Shown here: piece by piece, positions 22,250 to 33,100 of the stretch | Position numbering within the stretch: the stretch's first letter is position 1 | How the letters are laid out: each line of letters begins with the position of its first letter | DNA from: Adiantum capillus-veneris | Taxonomy: Eukaryota; Streptophyta; Polypodiopsida; Polypodiales; Pteridaceae | Direction of reading: 5' to 3' | NCBI GenBank assembly: GCA_014529385.2 | Contig: CM043944.1 | Location: forward strand, 85,465,884-85,529,883 | Length of the DNA stretch: 64,000 nt | Made by a program: the position numbers and the translations under genes | Notes under the pieces: model-generated | The model's input: only the letters and a program-made list of their open reading frames with translations | What the model was told of the DNA's origin: nothing | Databases searched by the model: none

Positions 22250-22441
22250 AATCTTAGACATGATCTCCAAGAGATAGCTCCTCCACCAAATATGAAAACA
22301 TAGCTAAATGTAGACCTCCAATTGTCTACATTCCCTGCATGTATCCGACAATGGATGCATCACTGTTTTACAAGGGTAAGCACCTGCTTGTTGTACCTTT
22401 CAAGTACCTGAGGATATACTTCACTGTATCCCGATGTTTCT

Positions 22442-23820
22442 TGTCACAAGGTTGTGACAATTACTAACTTTATTTGTTGGTTTCCTTCCCTTGATTTTTA
22501 GTTAATTTTTTGGACCCTCTTTTTTAGGTCACAAATGGCCAGACACTATGGCTACTGTTAAACGGCCGACAACCGAGGGATTCACCTGCAACAACGAAGG
22601 CCAGGTTGCCACAAGATGGTTGGGCTGATCGGCACTGGAATCCGAGTAGTAAAAGGGCAGCTAGGGTCAGTTAAAGTCAATCAGGCCCCTCCGCAAGACT
22701 TAAAGTTGTTGGGTACTAGGAAATTAAACCAAAAGGAATAAAGTGGACACATGGCAATAGGAAAGCAACCTGCAGGGCAAAACACACACTCCAGAAGCTC
22801 ATCCCTAGAGGGGGCGCCCAATTTTGAGTGGGGGCTGATTTTTGGAGCTCATTGTGAACTACAGTGTGTGTGTGAGTAGTGGGTGCAGGTGATCACAACT
22901 TTAATGGAAAGCTTGCCTTCTCCCTTGTCTCATGTCGCGCGATGATTTGCTCTCATGCGTCCCTCTCTCCCCTTTGCACATATGGTAATGCCCCACTAGT
23001 TGGACTTCTCAGATGACCATGTGCAATTCTTGGGGTTTTATGCGTGTTTGCCAGCCTTCTGAACGGGAACCGGATTAGGTAATTGCTAATCCCTCATAGG
23101 TACACAGAGTTCCATCACGAAGGATTGGGAAAATGGAGACTTTTCTCACGTGAAAACTCGTCCGATTCATAGGAGAACTGTCCCATTGCTTGCGGGAGCT
23201 CTTGAGACACACGTAGACGTGTTTGCTCCGCTCAAAACGATCCAAAACAGAAAACTACAGCCTGCTGTGTTTATTTGCAGGTTTAGGGTTTCACACCTAA
23301 ACTGCAAGGTAGCATCAGGGAAGCCTCGGGAAAGCCTTGGGATGCATATACAAGGCTTTGGGCACCTAAGAGCGACCAAAACAAGGAATTATAGCATGCT
23401 GAAATTGACCTACAGCTCACCAGAAAGCTTCCCAAATGCAAGGGAAAGTATCCTAGACATGTACTTTTTGACCTACAGGGGTTTTGGCATCGTTATGTTG
23501 CTGAAATTGGGCAAAAAACCTGCAATTACAGCCCTTGACAGGTTTGGACAGCTTGGTGGGAGTTTGGTGAAAGGGTTCGGGTCGTTTATTTGCAATAAGA
23601 ATAAAGAAATACCGAGAGGGGTGCTAGTCTTTGGGGCCTACAGGGTGTCATTGTCCACTTGGGAGCGCTCTAGCTACCAAGACGTGAAGTGTTGAATTCC
23701 AATTACAGGTTTATTTGTGAAGTTACTTTGTGTCATAAAGTACAAGTAAAGTCAAGCAACGTATAGATCGGGTGAAAGCCAAAGTTGACCGCCCTTTAGT
23801 AAGGGTATTGGCCGGTCTCA
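22442..23820 (+). repeat. family-2 gypsy 5' LTR of element G1
   Basis: Starts TGTCACAAGGTTGTGACAAT, which aligns base by base with the LTR start of element A (TGTCACGAGGACGTGGCAGT), and ends GGCCGGTCTCA directly before a PBS. 1379 bp. It contains the conserved block AAAGAAATACCGAGAGGGG... near 23604 and a TTGTTGGTTTCCTTCCC stretch near the start. A 181-codon plus frame at 23150-23695 lies inside it (see findings). Its insertion truncated the copia relic; no 3' LTR partner was found in the window. Confidence 0.85.
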
Positions 23821-23837
23821 TGGTTCCGTTGCAGGGA
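23821..23837 (+). other. PBS of G1
   Basis: TGGTTCCGTTGCAGGGA immediately after the LTR. It has one mismatch with the PBS of element A and resembles the TGGCGCCGTTGCCGGGGA type (complementary to plant tRNA-Asp 3' ends). Confidence 0.7.
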
Positions 23838-24930
23838 CAGTATCACTTTTTCCTCAAGGAGTGAGCCTTGGTCAATTATCGGCGAAGACACAAAACACAA
23901 AAACTTGGAATTCCATTGTGGCTAACACAACGAATGATACAAGAGAAGAGGGTTCCTCTTCACTGGGCGGACAGGCTGTTTCTCCAGTGTACGAGGTTGG
24001 GGAGAGTTCACAGCCACCACTGTTTGTACCTTTGTTGATGTGAATGCGCCACAAGCCCAAGGGTTAATGACTAGGCAGCTAGACAAGGATGCATTTAGGA
24101 CACAATTGGTTGCTGTCATCAATGTGTTTACTCTATTGGTGCAGAACCCTAGGTTTATGGAGTTTTTGCAAGCTCCACCGGTGTCACAGCAGGCAAGATA
24201 ACTTTCTCAGCCTGTAGAGCCCATTGAGGCTCAAGCCCACGTCCCATATGTGTCCTAGGCAAGGCAGAGAGCATTCGCATGTTGTGAAGTCAATTGGGGC
24301 TCCAAGGCAAACTTTTCTATCCACGAACAGGCGGTTAGGACGCCAATTCCACAGGCTATACCATTTCAACTAGCCACCTTTCAGAGTCCAAATGCTGGTT
24401 GAAATGGACAAGGAAGGCTCTGCATTAGGTTTTTCCACCACCCACGGCACATCATGGGTATTTCACGGGTGGATCTGTGTTTCAAAGCATGGCTGGTTAT
24501 GCACCTAGAAATTAGTAGTACACGTCTGGAACAGTTTTTGGGGGTGTGCAAGACATGATGTTAAACCCCATGTATGTTAATATCGGCTTATAGCCAAGGT
24601 TTCAGATGCAAGGACGGGCACCTGTCACCTGGGTTTACTTCAAACAGATGTTTGCATCTCCATGGCTGTCAAATGAGTTTGAAGTTGATGTCATGACAGA
24701 TTGGAACCAACTCAATGCGGCTACTTGCAAAAGCTTAGAGGAGTACAATCGGAAGTTTTGTAAAGAGCTACTTTCGATAACTTCCTACAGATTTGTGTTA
24801 TTGACACAACAGATAGAGAAGTATGTTGTGGGCTGCCTAAAGGGCTAAAGAACTATTGTACAAAGAACAGAGTGGCCACCCTTGTCACAATTGTGACTAT
24901 GTTACAGTATTACACCTACTCCTAGTTGCA
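23838..24930 (+). pseudogene. family-2 gypsy gag relic (G1)
   Basis: The leader (ATCACTTTTTCCTCAAGGAG) and the gag of a family-2 element. Clear pieces are TNDTREEGSSS, VYEVGESSQPPLFVP, an RFMEFLQAPPV-like segment near 24160, FQSMAGYAP near 24480, and QGRAPVTWVYFKQMF, WLSNEFEVDVMTDWNQLNAA, CKSLEEYNRKFCKELLSITS and LTQQIEKYVVGCLKG at 24606-24845. Multiple stops and frameshifts occur; part of the Gly/Met-rich middle and the conserved segment before the capsid-like core are deleted (direct jump near 24600). It ends near 24930, before knuckle and protease, where it meets unrelated sequence and then an inverted element. Confidence 0.85.
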
Positions 24931-25104
24931 GATATGCGAAGTGCCATGCCAAGGAGGACCCCTACGCTTGGATGGTTGCGACTCTTCGCTCAAAGGACAT
25001 GCCTCTTCGTCAAAAGCCACACTCGTTCGACGACTGGTCACACCCCTTCGCTATATGGTTGCAGCTCTTCGTCCAAGGGATGTGCCTCTACACCTAGAGT
25101 CATG
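24931..25104. other. junction filler with a local repeat
   Basis: Between two gag relics facing each other. It contains two similar phrases, TGGTTGCGACTCTTCGCTCA (from about 24973) and TGGTTGCAGCTCTTCGTCCA (from about 25059), each followed by AGGACATGCCTCTTC/AGGGATGTGCCTCT. Origin not recognised. Confidence 0.45.
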
Positions 25105-26935
25105 TAGTACCCCATCTCTTCAGCTTGATGCCAATTTGATAGCCAATTCTGGTGAGATAAAGTTTGCTTTAGCACCTGGATCGAAGAAGATAAGTGTTGT
25201 CTAATCCCTAACTTTACCCCACGCCCTACATAACTCACTGGCATCTGAGTTTGGCCTATCACCCACCATATCTGGCACTAACTTGGGCGTGGGTTTGGGC
25301 TTCTTCCCTTTTTTCTGAGTCAGTCTCCTCCTCTAGGGACGACAATCTCAAGAAAAAAGAACAGACTGCTTACATATAAAGCATTTGTTCTCAGCCATTA
25401 AAGCCTTCTTCTCTTCAAACGACTTGCGCGCAAAAGGCTTCCTTTTCTTTTTCTTAGCCTGTCCTTCAGACGTCTCGGATGAGACCTTGCCTTTTCTGAC
25501 CCCTGTGACGCTTGAGGAGCCGCTTTTGTAAAGGGCTCCTTTGCTGAATTTTTCTTGGGCTGGCCCCCTTTCATGTTGCCCTGAAACCCACTGTCTTCTC
25601 CCTTCAACACGGCATGACCAGTGTTGGAAACTTCCATAAGCTGAGTAAGAGTAGCCACTCTATTCTTTGTACAGTAGTTCCTAAGCCCTTTAGGCAACCC
25701 ACAATAACACTTCTCCATCTGCTCTATCAATGGCACAAACCTCTAGGAAGTTACTGAGAGCAACGCTTTACAGAACTTCCGATTGTACTCCTCTAGGCTC
25801 TTGCAAGTAGCCGCAGTGAGTTGGTGCCAGTCTGTCATGACATCGGCTTCAAATTCGTTTGCCAGCCATGCAAATGCAAACATTTTCTTGAAGTAAACCC
25901 ATGTGGCGGGTGCCTGTCCTTGCGTCGGCAATGTCGTCCACCATGTACACGCATTACCTTTCCAGAAAGTGGCAGCTTTCCTGACCTTAGAGGCTTCTGT
26001 AAAATTCCCCCCTCAGTAGACACTGTCAAACTGTTGGAGGAAAGTGAGAACCTTCGTCTTGTCCTCAAACCCACTGAAAGTATCGAACTTTATAGTTGCA
26101 CCACCTTCTTTGTATGGTTTTGGCTTTTCCAATGCTCCCAAATTATCATAGAGAAATGTCTGCAACATAGGCACTGTAATAGGGATCAACGGTGCCCCTT
26201 GGCCTTTGACATTCTGAATCTCTGGTACCATATTTGCCTACAAGTCGGAAAAACCAGCCATGCCAAAGTTGCCTTGCAAATCCCCAAAAACTGTTCCTGG
26301 CATATATTGCTTGTTTCCAAGCGCATAACCAGCCATGCTCTGAAACACAAATCCACCCCCGAAATACCTAGAATGTACCATGGGTGGTGGAAAAACTTGT
26401 TGCATAGCCTGGAGACTGGTTCCCTCTCCATTTAATGCAACATTTGGACTTGGAAAGGTGGTTGGCTGAACTGGTAAATCCTGTGGAGCTGGCGTCCTAA
26501 CCACTTGTTCGTGAACAGAAGGAATTTGTTTTGGAGCTCCAACTAACTCCGCAACATGTGAGTGGACTCCGCAGCATGTGAGTGCTCCCTAGCCAGCTAG
26601 GACACATAAGGAACCTGGGCTTGAGCCTCAACGGGCTCTATTAGAAGTTGCCTTGTCTGTTGTTACACTGGTGGAGCTTGCAGAAATTTCATAAATCTAG
26701 GATTCTCCACCAACCGAGAAAACACATTTACGGCAACAACCAATTGTGTCTTGAACGCATCCTCATCTAGTTGCCCAGTCATAAACCCTTGGACATGTGG
26801 AGCATTCACATCAACAAAAGGCACAGACAATGGTGGCTGTGAACTCTCGCCAACCTTAAAAACACTGGAGGAACTTCCTGACTTGTCCTGTGAAGAGGAA
26901 CCCTCTTTCCTGGTGTCATTCGTCCTGTCATCCAT
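25105..26935 (-). pseudogene. family-2 gypsy gag-protease relic (E0)
   Basis: Minus strand from ATG at 26935 (MDDRTNDTRKEGSSSQDKSG). Gag N-terminal part VFKVGESSQPPL and GFMTGQLDEDAFKTQLVVAV; a stop near 26664; VFQSMAGYALGNKQYMPGTV; then EGGATIKFDTFSGFEDKTKV, WVYFKKMFAFAWLANEFEAD, CKSLEEYNRKFCKALLSVTS and EQMEKCYCGLPKGLRNYCTK. A degraded zinc knuckle (CFICKQ) near 25380 and a protease segment [20 protein letters not shown] near 25180-25120 follow. At least four stops plus frameshifts. No RT, RNase H or integrase follows: sequence jumps at about 25105. Compared with A, about 130 bp of the Met/Gly-rich segment is missing near 26290. Confidence 0.85.
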
Positions 26936-27015
26936 AGTGTAACTCCAAGTTCCTGTGCTTTGTCTCTTCGCCGAAAACCAACCAAGGCTCACTTCTTGCG
27001 GAAAAAGTGATTCTG

Positions 27016-27388
27016 TGTAACAGACTTGGATACTCCAAGTCAAGAATCAACCGCGACAACACCAAATAATCACTTCAAAACAATTCACAGTTCACAATAG
27101 ATTTGCACTGGCCCGGCGGAGTTCCGTGCCTAGAGATATTGGCCCCAAAGACTGGCACCCCTTTCAATATTTCTTTTTGTATTAATCAGAGTTCAAAGTA
27201 CAAGAGTGGTTGGGTCTCACTCTCAGACTCTGTGTCTGGATGCTCTGCAGAGTGTGAGCCCAAACCACGTATTTATTTACAAGGGCCAAAAGCAGAGCCC
27301 CAAAAGCTTAAAGTCAAAAGCCCTAAAAATAAAAGCAAAGGCTCTTTCTCTCACAAGCTCTCTTGAGCTTCCAAAAATAAAGCAAAGG

Positions 27389-27389
<1 letters not shown>
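27016..27389 (-). repeat. truncated family-2 LTR (type B) of E0
   Basis: The reverse complement matches 37330-37719: TGTAACAGACTTGGATACTC at the edge (the inverse of the ...GTTACA LTR end), GGCCCGGCGGAGTTCCGTGCC, the conserved block at 27141-27177, and the AAGCTTAAAGTCAAAAGCCC region. It is the 3' half of an LTR, sitting correctly upstream of the E0 gag. The 5' half is missing, replaced by a CT microsatellite. Confidence 0.85.

Positions 27390-27433
<44 letters not shown>
27390..27433. repeat. (CT)n microsatellite at a TE-TE junction
   Basis: A pure CT run of about 22 units exactly between the truncated minus LTR and the 5'-truncated plus-strand E1 integrase. Confidence 0.95.
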
Positions 27434-27435
<2 letters not shown>

Positions 27436-28707
27436 GAGGGATGGGGAGACAGTAGCGGGATATTCCATTCGGGATGGCTGTGCGTTACACAGCCGTTGAG
27501 GAAAAAGGTTATGACTGAATGCCACTGTCCGCCTTTTACGGGTCACCGCGGCATTGCTACCACCATGAAAGGGGTAGAGAGATACTTCTTTTGGCTGAGA
27601 CTCAAGAAGGATGTGGATGAGTTTGTGCGCAGTTGCTTGGTATGCCAGAAGGTCAAGTTTGACAGGCATAAAGCACAGGGATTGTTACAGCCTTTGCCCA
27701 TACCCACCCGCCCCTGGGAAAGTATTGCAATGGATTTCACTTTTGATCTCCCGAGAACACAAAGTAGTCACGATGGTATCTGGACTATTATTGACAGATT
27801 TAGCAAGCAGGCTCATTTCATTCAAGTGAAGAAAACAGTCAAGCCGGATCACTTAGCGAGATTGTTTGTGGCCCAGATTTTGAAATTACATGGCATGCCT
27901 GAGAGGATTGTCTCCGACAGGGACCCCAGATTTACGAGTTTGTTTTGGAAGGCAATTTGGAAAAACATTGGCACGCGGTTGCAGTTCTCGTCATCTTTCC
28001 ACCCGCAGACTGACGGGCAATCTGAGATTGCCAATTCAGTAGTTTTAGATTTATTAAAGTCTTATATCTCGGATCAGAAGACTCAATGGGAAAAGTATAT
28101 ACCTTTGGTGGAATTTGCCTACAACAACAGGATACACTCTTCGACGGGGAAGGCGCCATTTGAGATTGTTGAAGGTGTTGCAAAGGTTCCACCCTTCCTA
28201 AGCACAAAAGATAAGATTTTTGAAGCTGATGAGTATACGCGCTACTTAGACACGGCTTTTGCCAAGGTCCGCGAGGCTTTGCTTTAATCTCAGGAAAGAC
28301 AGAAAAAGGCCGCGGATTGCCATCGTCGCGATTTGAAATTGAAGGAAGATGATTGGGTGCTCTTACGTTTTGAGAAGGCATGCCTGAGAAAGAAAAAGGG
28401 AAAGGAGAAGCTTTTTCCAAAGCTTAGTATGAGATACTACGGACCTTTCCAAATCTCTGAAAAGATCAATGATGTCTCCTTCCGACTGAAACTGCCTGAC
28501 ACTTGGAGGATTCACGATGCATTTCATGTGAGTCTCTTGAAACCTTTTAAAGGAGATGTGCCCGAAGATGGGGAGCTTGACGAGCAACCCGAAGTGGAGG
28601 AAAACGAGGAGATCCTTGTTCCTGAACAGATTTTGGCACATAAGCACAAAAAGATTAAGGGTAAAGTACGAAGGCGGTTAAATTCAAGAACTATCCTGCA
28701 TTGGATG

Positions 28708-30118
28708 TGTCACAAAAATACGGAAGCGTAAACTGTCGTTTAATTGCACTTCAAATACTCAAGAGAATTAGAGAGAGAGAGAGAAAGCTTGACACTTCAT
28801 TGGGGACCAGAAGATGGGCTAGTCCCCCCCCATAAAGAGAATATCTTTATTACTAAGGGAGAATCTTTACAAGCACAGGAACGGTGGGAAGCTCTCGTAG
28901 GGGAGAGTCTACCTTCCACAAAACTCATCGGAAGCTCTCACGAATGAGGGTCTATCTTCCGCTAACTGTGCCACATTGAACGTAATCATTCCTGCAATTA
29001 TCCAACCACACAAACATGCAAAACACACACACACACACACACGCTTGCTGTAATTTTCTGCACATAACCAGAAATTGTTACCTGAGCGTGTTCCAATGCC
29101 AAATTGGAGGTCCTTTTCGCGATGGAAATGCTCCAAACTTGGTGTATGTGTAGAGTAGGTAGTGGGGAATGAGATTCTATTAAGACTTTGCTGAAATTCA
29201 CCCTAATACAAGTGATTAGGGGCTGAAAACAGGGAATTTGCAACAGCTAGACAAGGGAGAAAGAGAGTTTTCTACTACTTTACGCGATGAAACTTCTCCC
29301 AAAGCTGCAAGCAACCATGAGAGGCCTTGTTCTAGGTGATGGGTGCTCAGAGGCTCCACATACACCACAAGGTGCTGCTCTCAAGCTTCAATGGAGAGCT
29401 TCACTGCGTAGAGGATGGTCAACTTGGGGGGGGTAGTGACCTGCCAACCTGGCAAGAGGGGGAGGGGCTGCTCTCTTATGGCCTCCCAGAAGAGGGGGCG
29501 CTAGCATGAAGAGAGGGAGTGAGAGAGAGAGAGAGAGAGAGAGATTGCATGGGAAAGTGTGCCAAGTGGCACACTTACTTTAAAATTTAAAAACCATTCA
29601 ACTTTTGACTTTAAAAATCCTATGCTAGTTAATGAAATGTGCAATTAAGTGCACAACTGCACACATAGATGCAACAAATGAAAACTTTATCTGCTCCCTA
29701 GCGCATTGCCGTACCAGCAATGCTCTGGCATTACCTGTTCGCACTTGTCTGGCCATTTTGTCCAGTGCAAAATCACTTAAGAATACTTTTAACTAACTTA
29801 TCCTAAGGCCGTAAAATAATCAGGCCTTAGGGTTATTATTCTAAGGACCCCATCTCATTCCTGTGCTTGCACTAGCGCGCGTAATTTTCTGAGCCTGAAA
29901 TCTGAGGCTACTATCTACCCCTTCATTGAAGACCCGATTTCCCAATCGCTAGGGCTTCAGGGTATTTTCTGCTAGGGTCTCCCTGAGGTGCACTAGTCCA
30001 AACTTGGGCGCACCTAAGGCCCCAGAACTGCTAAATCTATTCTGATGTGCACACAACTAATTAGATAATTCTTTTCTCGTAAATAAATTAATTATTCACA
30101 AAGTCTGACTTAGTTACA
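28708..30118 (-). repeat. E2 3' LTR
   Basis: 1411 bp; on the plus strand starts TGTCACAAAAATACGGAAGC and ends TGACTTAGTTACA. Relative to the 5' LTR it lacks 110 bp (34995-35104 of the other copy) and has a longer AC run (29022-29042) and AG run (about 29518-29544). Confidence 0.95.
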
Positions 30119-30130
30119 TCCCTCTTGGTT
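30119..30130 (-). other. E2 polypurine tract
   Basis: On the minus strand AACCAAGAGGGA lies between the pol stop and the 3' LTR; identical to the E4 tract. It is the site for plus-strand DNA priming. Confidence 0.8.
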
Positions 30131-33100
30131 CTAAACAGTTGACCTCAACTGTAGAGCGTCAACATAACTGTGCAAGATGTCTGGGTAGTCCTTAAGATCG
30201 GACTCAGTCATCCACTTTGCATCTAAAGGAGTGTAATTCTTGAACTTGACTAAATACTTTCGATGTAGACTCCCCGACTTGAGTTGTCTCTCCGAATGGT
30301 GTACTATCTGTTCAGGTTGAAGGATTTCCTCAGTCTCTTCGACTTCTGGAGGATCTTCTTGTATTGGCGCCACTGGAGGAGGTCCAACATATGGTAGGAG
30401 GAGACTGACATGAAAAGCATTATGGATGTGCCAGTGAGAAGGCAAATCCAATCTGAAAGTCACGTCATTGACTTTATCTGTAATTTTGAAAGGGCCATAA
30501 AATCTATGGGAAAGTTTGACAACTTTCCCTTTTCCGACCCGCTTTTTCAATCTAGCTTTCTCAGACCGAAGCAGGACATATTGTCCTTTTTCAAGATTGA
30601 GATTCCTTCTGTGCTTGTCTGCTTTTCTCTTCTGTTGCTCTTGAGTACGAAGAATCCCTTGCTTTACTTGTTGATGGGCAATATCAATATTGCGCACAAA
30701 TTTATCTGCGGCGAAGATGTTTTCTTTGGTCACCATAATAGGAAGTAAGAGTGGCTTCCCATAAATAATTTCGAAGGGAGCTTTACCAGTTGAGGAATGT
30801 ATGGTATTATTATACGCAAACTCAACTATTCGTAAGTACTGTTCCCATTCGGATTGTCATTCCGAAACATAGCACTTGAGGAGATCTAAAACAGTGGCAT
30901 TAGCGATTTCGCTTTGACCATCTGTTTGAGGATGATAAGCTGATGAAAAATCAAGCTTGGTTCCCAAGTTTTCGAACAATGTCTGCCAAAATAGACGAGT
31001 CATGCGGGGATCTCTATCGCTAACAATAGTCTTTGGCAATCCATGGTGTTTAAAAATATGAGCTAGAAATATTCTAGCCATGTGATCAGCTTTGATCGTC
31101 TTCTTTATTGGAAGAAAATGTGCTTGCTTACTGAATCTGTCTACTATAGTCCAGATTGCATCATTTCCATTCTTGGATCTAGGAAGATCCGTAATAAAAT
31201 CCATGGCAATACTTGCCCATGGCGTGTTAGGCACAAGGAGCGGCTGAAGCTTGCCATAAACTTTATGTCTGTCATATTTTACTTTTTGGCAGACTAAACA
31301 CTCACGTACATGTTTTTCAACGTCCACACGGAGTGTTGGCCAAAAGAAATACCTTTCGAGGGCACTAGTGGTGGAAGAAATTCCCCGATGCCCGGCATAA
31401 GGAGAATTATGTGCTTCATCCATCACCTTCTGTCGTAAGGGCTGAGCTATGCATATTGCTTGTTGACGATAGAGTGTATTATCCCTAATGGAATAAGGTG
31501 ACCTTGAGTGACCAGCTTGAAGATCTGCCCAAATTGTGGCGAAGTCTGGATCTTGAGGATACATCTCGCTGAGAGATTCTAGTTCCTCATGATAAATTGT
31601 TGTTAGTGCATTGATCTTTGGACGCCTGGAGAGAGCATCTGCAATTGCATTCTTCGTTCCAGAAGTATGTAACATCTGAAAATGGAACATTGAAAGAAAG
31701 TTGGCCCACCTCATCTGCTTTTCTGATAACTTTCTCTGTGTGAGAAAGTAGCGAAGACTTTGATGATCTGTCTTGATAATATAATCAGCTCCTAATAGAT
31801 AGTGTTTCCAAATGGAAAGAGCATGAATTACTGCCATTAGCTCTTTCTCGTATATGGAGCCATGCAGCTCTGCATTTTTAAGGCGCCGACTTTCATAGGC
31901 TATCGCGTGACCCTCTTGATTCAAAACTGCTCCTACACAATCTCCATATGCATCGCAGTATACCTTGAAAGGTTTGGGAAGATCAGGGACGGTGAGAACA
32001 GGTCCGTGACTGAGTAGATACTTATGCTTTTCGAAAGCTTGTTTTTGTCCAGACCCTCAATGGAATGGAATCCGCTTCTTTGTCAGGTCATGGAGGGGAC
32101 TTGCTATCGCGGCAAAAGCTCGAATGAAACGCCGATAATAAGAACAGAGGCCAAGGAAACTTCGTACATCATGTACTGTAGTTGGCGTAGGCCATTCTAC
32201 AACTGCTTGAATCTTATCAGGGTCCATTCTCACCTGATTGTGAGATACTATATGGCCCAAATAGTGGATTTCTTTTAGAAAGAACTCACTCTTCTTAGCA
32301 TTCACAAATAATTTGTGTTTGCGTAATTCTTCAAACACTAAGGCGAGATGCTTATAGTGTTCGTCTTCCGTCTCTGAGAAGATTAAGACGTCATCAAAGA
32401 AAACGCCCGTGAAGCTTCTATATGAGTGGAAGATTCTATCCATCATTCTGTTGAATGTGGCTGATGCATTAGTGAGTCCAAAAGGCATCACTAAGAATTC
32501 ATACAACCCGAAGGTTGTTCTAAATGAAGTCTTATGCACATCCTGAGGAGCTATGCGGATTTGATGATAACCGCTCTTCAAGTCTATACGACTAAAAACA
32601 CTTGCTCCTTGTAACTTGTCAAGAATGTCGTCAATCCGAGGGATTGGAAATCGATTCTTGATTGTGATCTTGTTTAGAGATCTATAGTCTATGCACATGT
32701 GGAATGTGCCATTCTTTTTTTGTACTAGCAAGACAGGTGAACAATATGGAGAAGTACTAGGCCTTATTAAGCCCTTCTCCAAAAGTTCGTTAACCTGCTT
32801 GAGAATTTCCTCTTGCTGCATTAGACTAACTCGATAAGGGGGCTGATTTGGAGGAGAACTTCCTGGGATCAAATCAATTGTATGATCCTCAAGTCGAGGA
32901 GGTGGGAGTTCATTTGGAAGTTCATCTGCAAAACAATCTTTATAACTTTCTAATAACTTAAGTCTTTTTTGCTCTAAAGAGGAAGAAAGTTGTGAAACAG
33001 ACACATCTCTCTCTCTCTTGCAACAATCAAGTACGCTGAAACACACTTTTTCATTTCTTTCTTGATGGCAATGTGATTGGAGATAGGGATACGCCAATCA

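Larger units (their letters stand above)
21345..22441 (-). pseudogene. Ty1/copia RNase H and 3' end relic, carrying two MITEs
   Basis: Minus strand, read from 22441 downwards: RHRDTVKYILRYLKGT, then degraded sequence, [31 protein letters not shown], a stop, [26 protein letters not shown] and [20 protein letters not shown] (the last read across MITE 1), then DNCAATLTKSLAYGRV. These are the end of the RT and the RNase H of a copia element. A PPT-like CAAGTGGGAGG (21471-21481, minus) precedes a 3' LTR remnant down to about 21345. The upstream part is cut off at 22442 by the LTR of G1. It lies within or upstream of the BCCIP-like gene in the same orientation. Confidence 0.87.
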
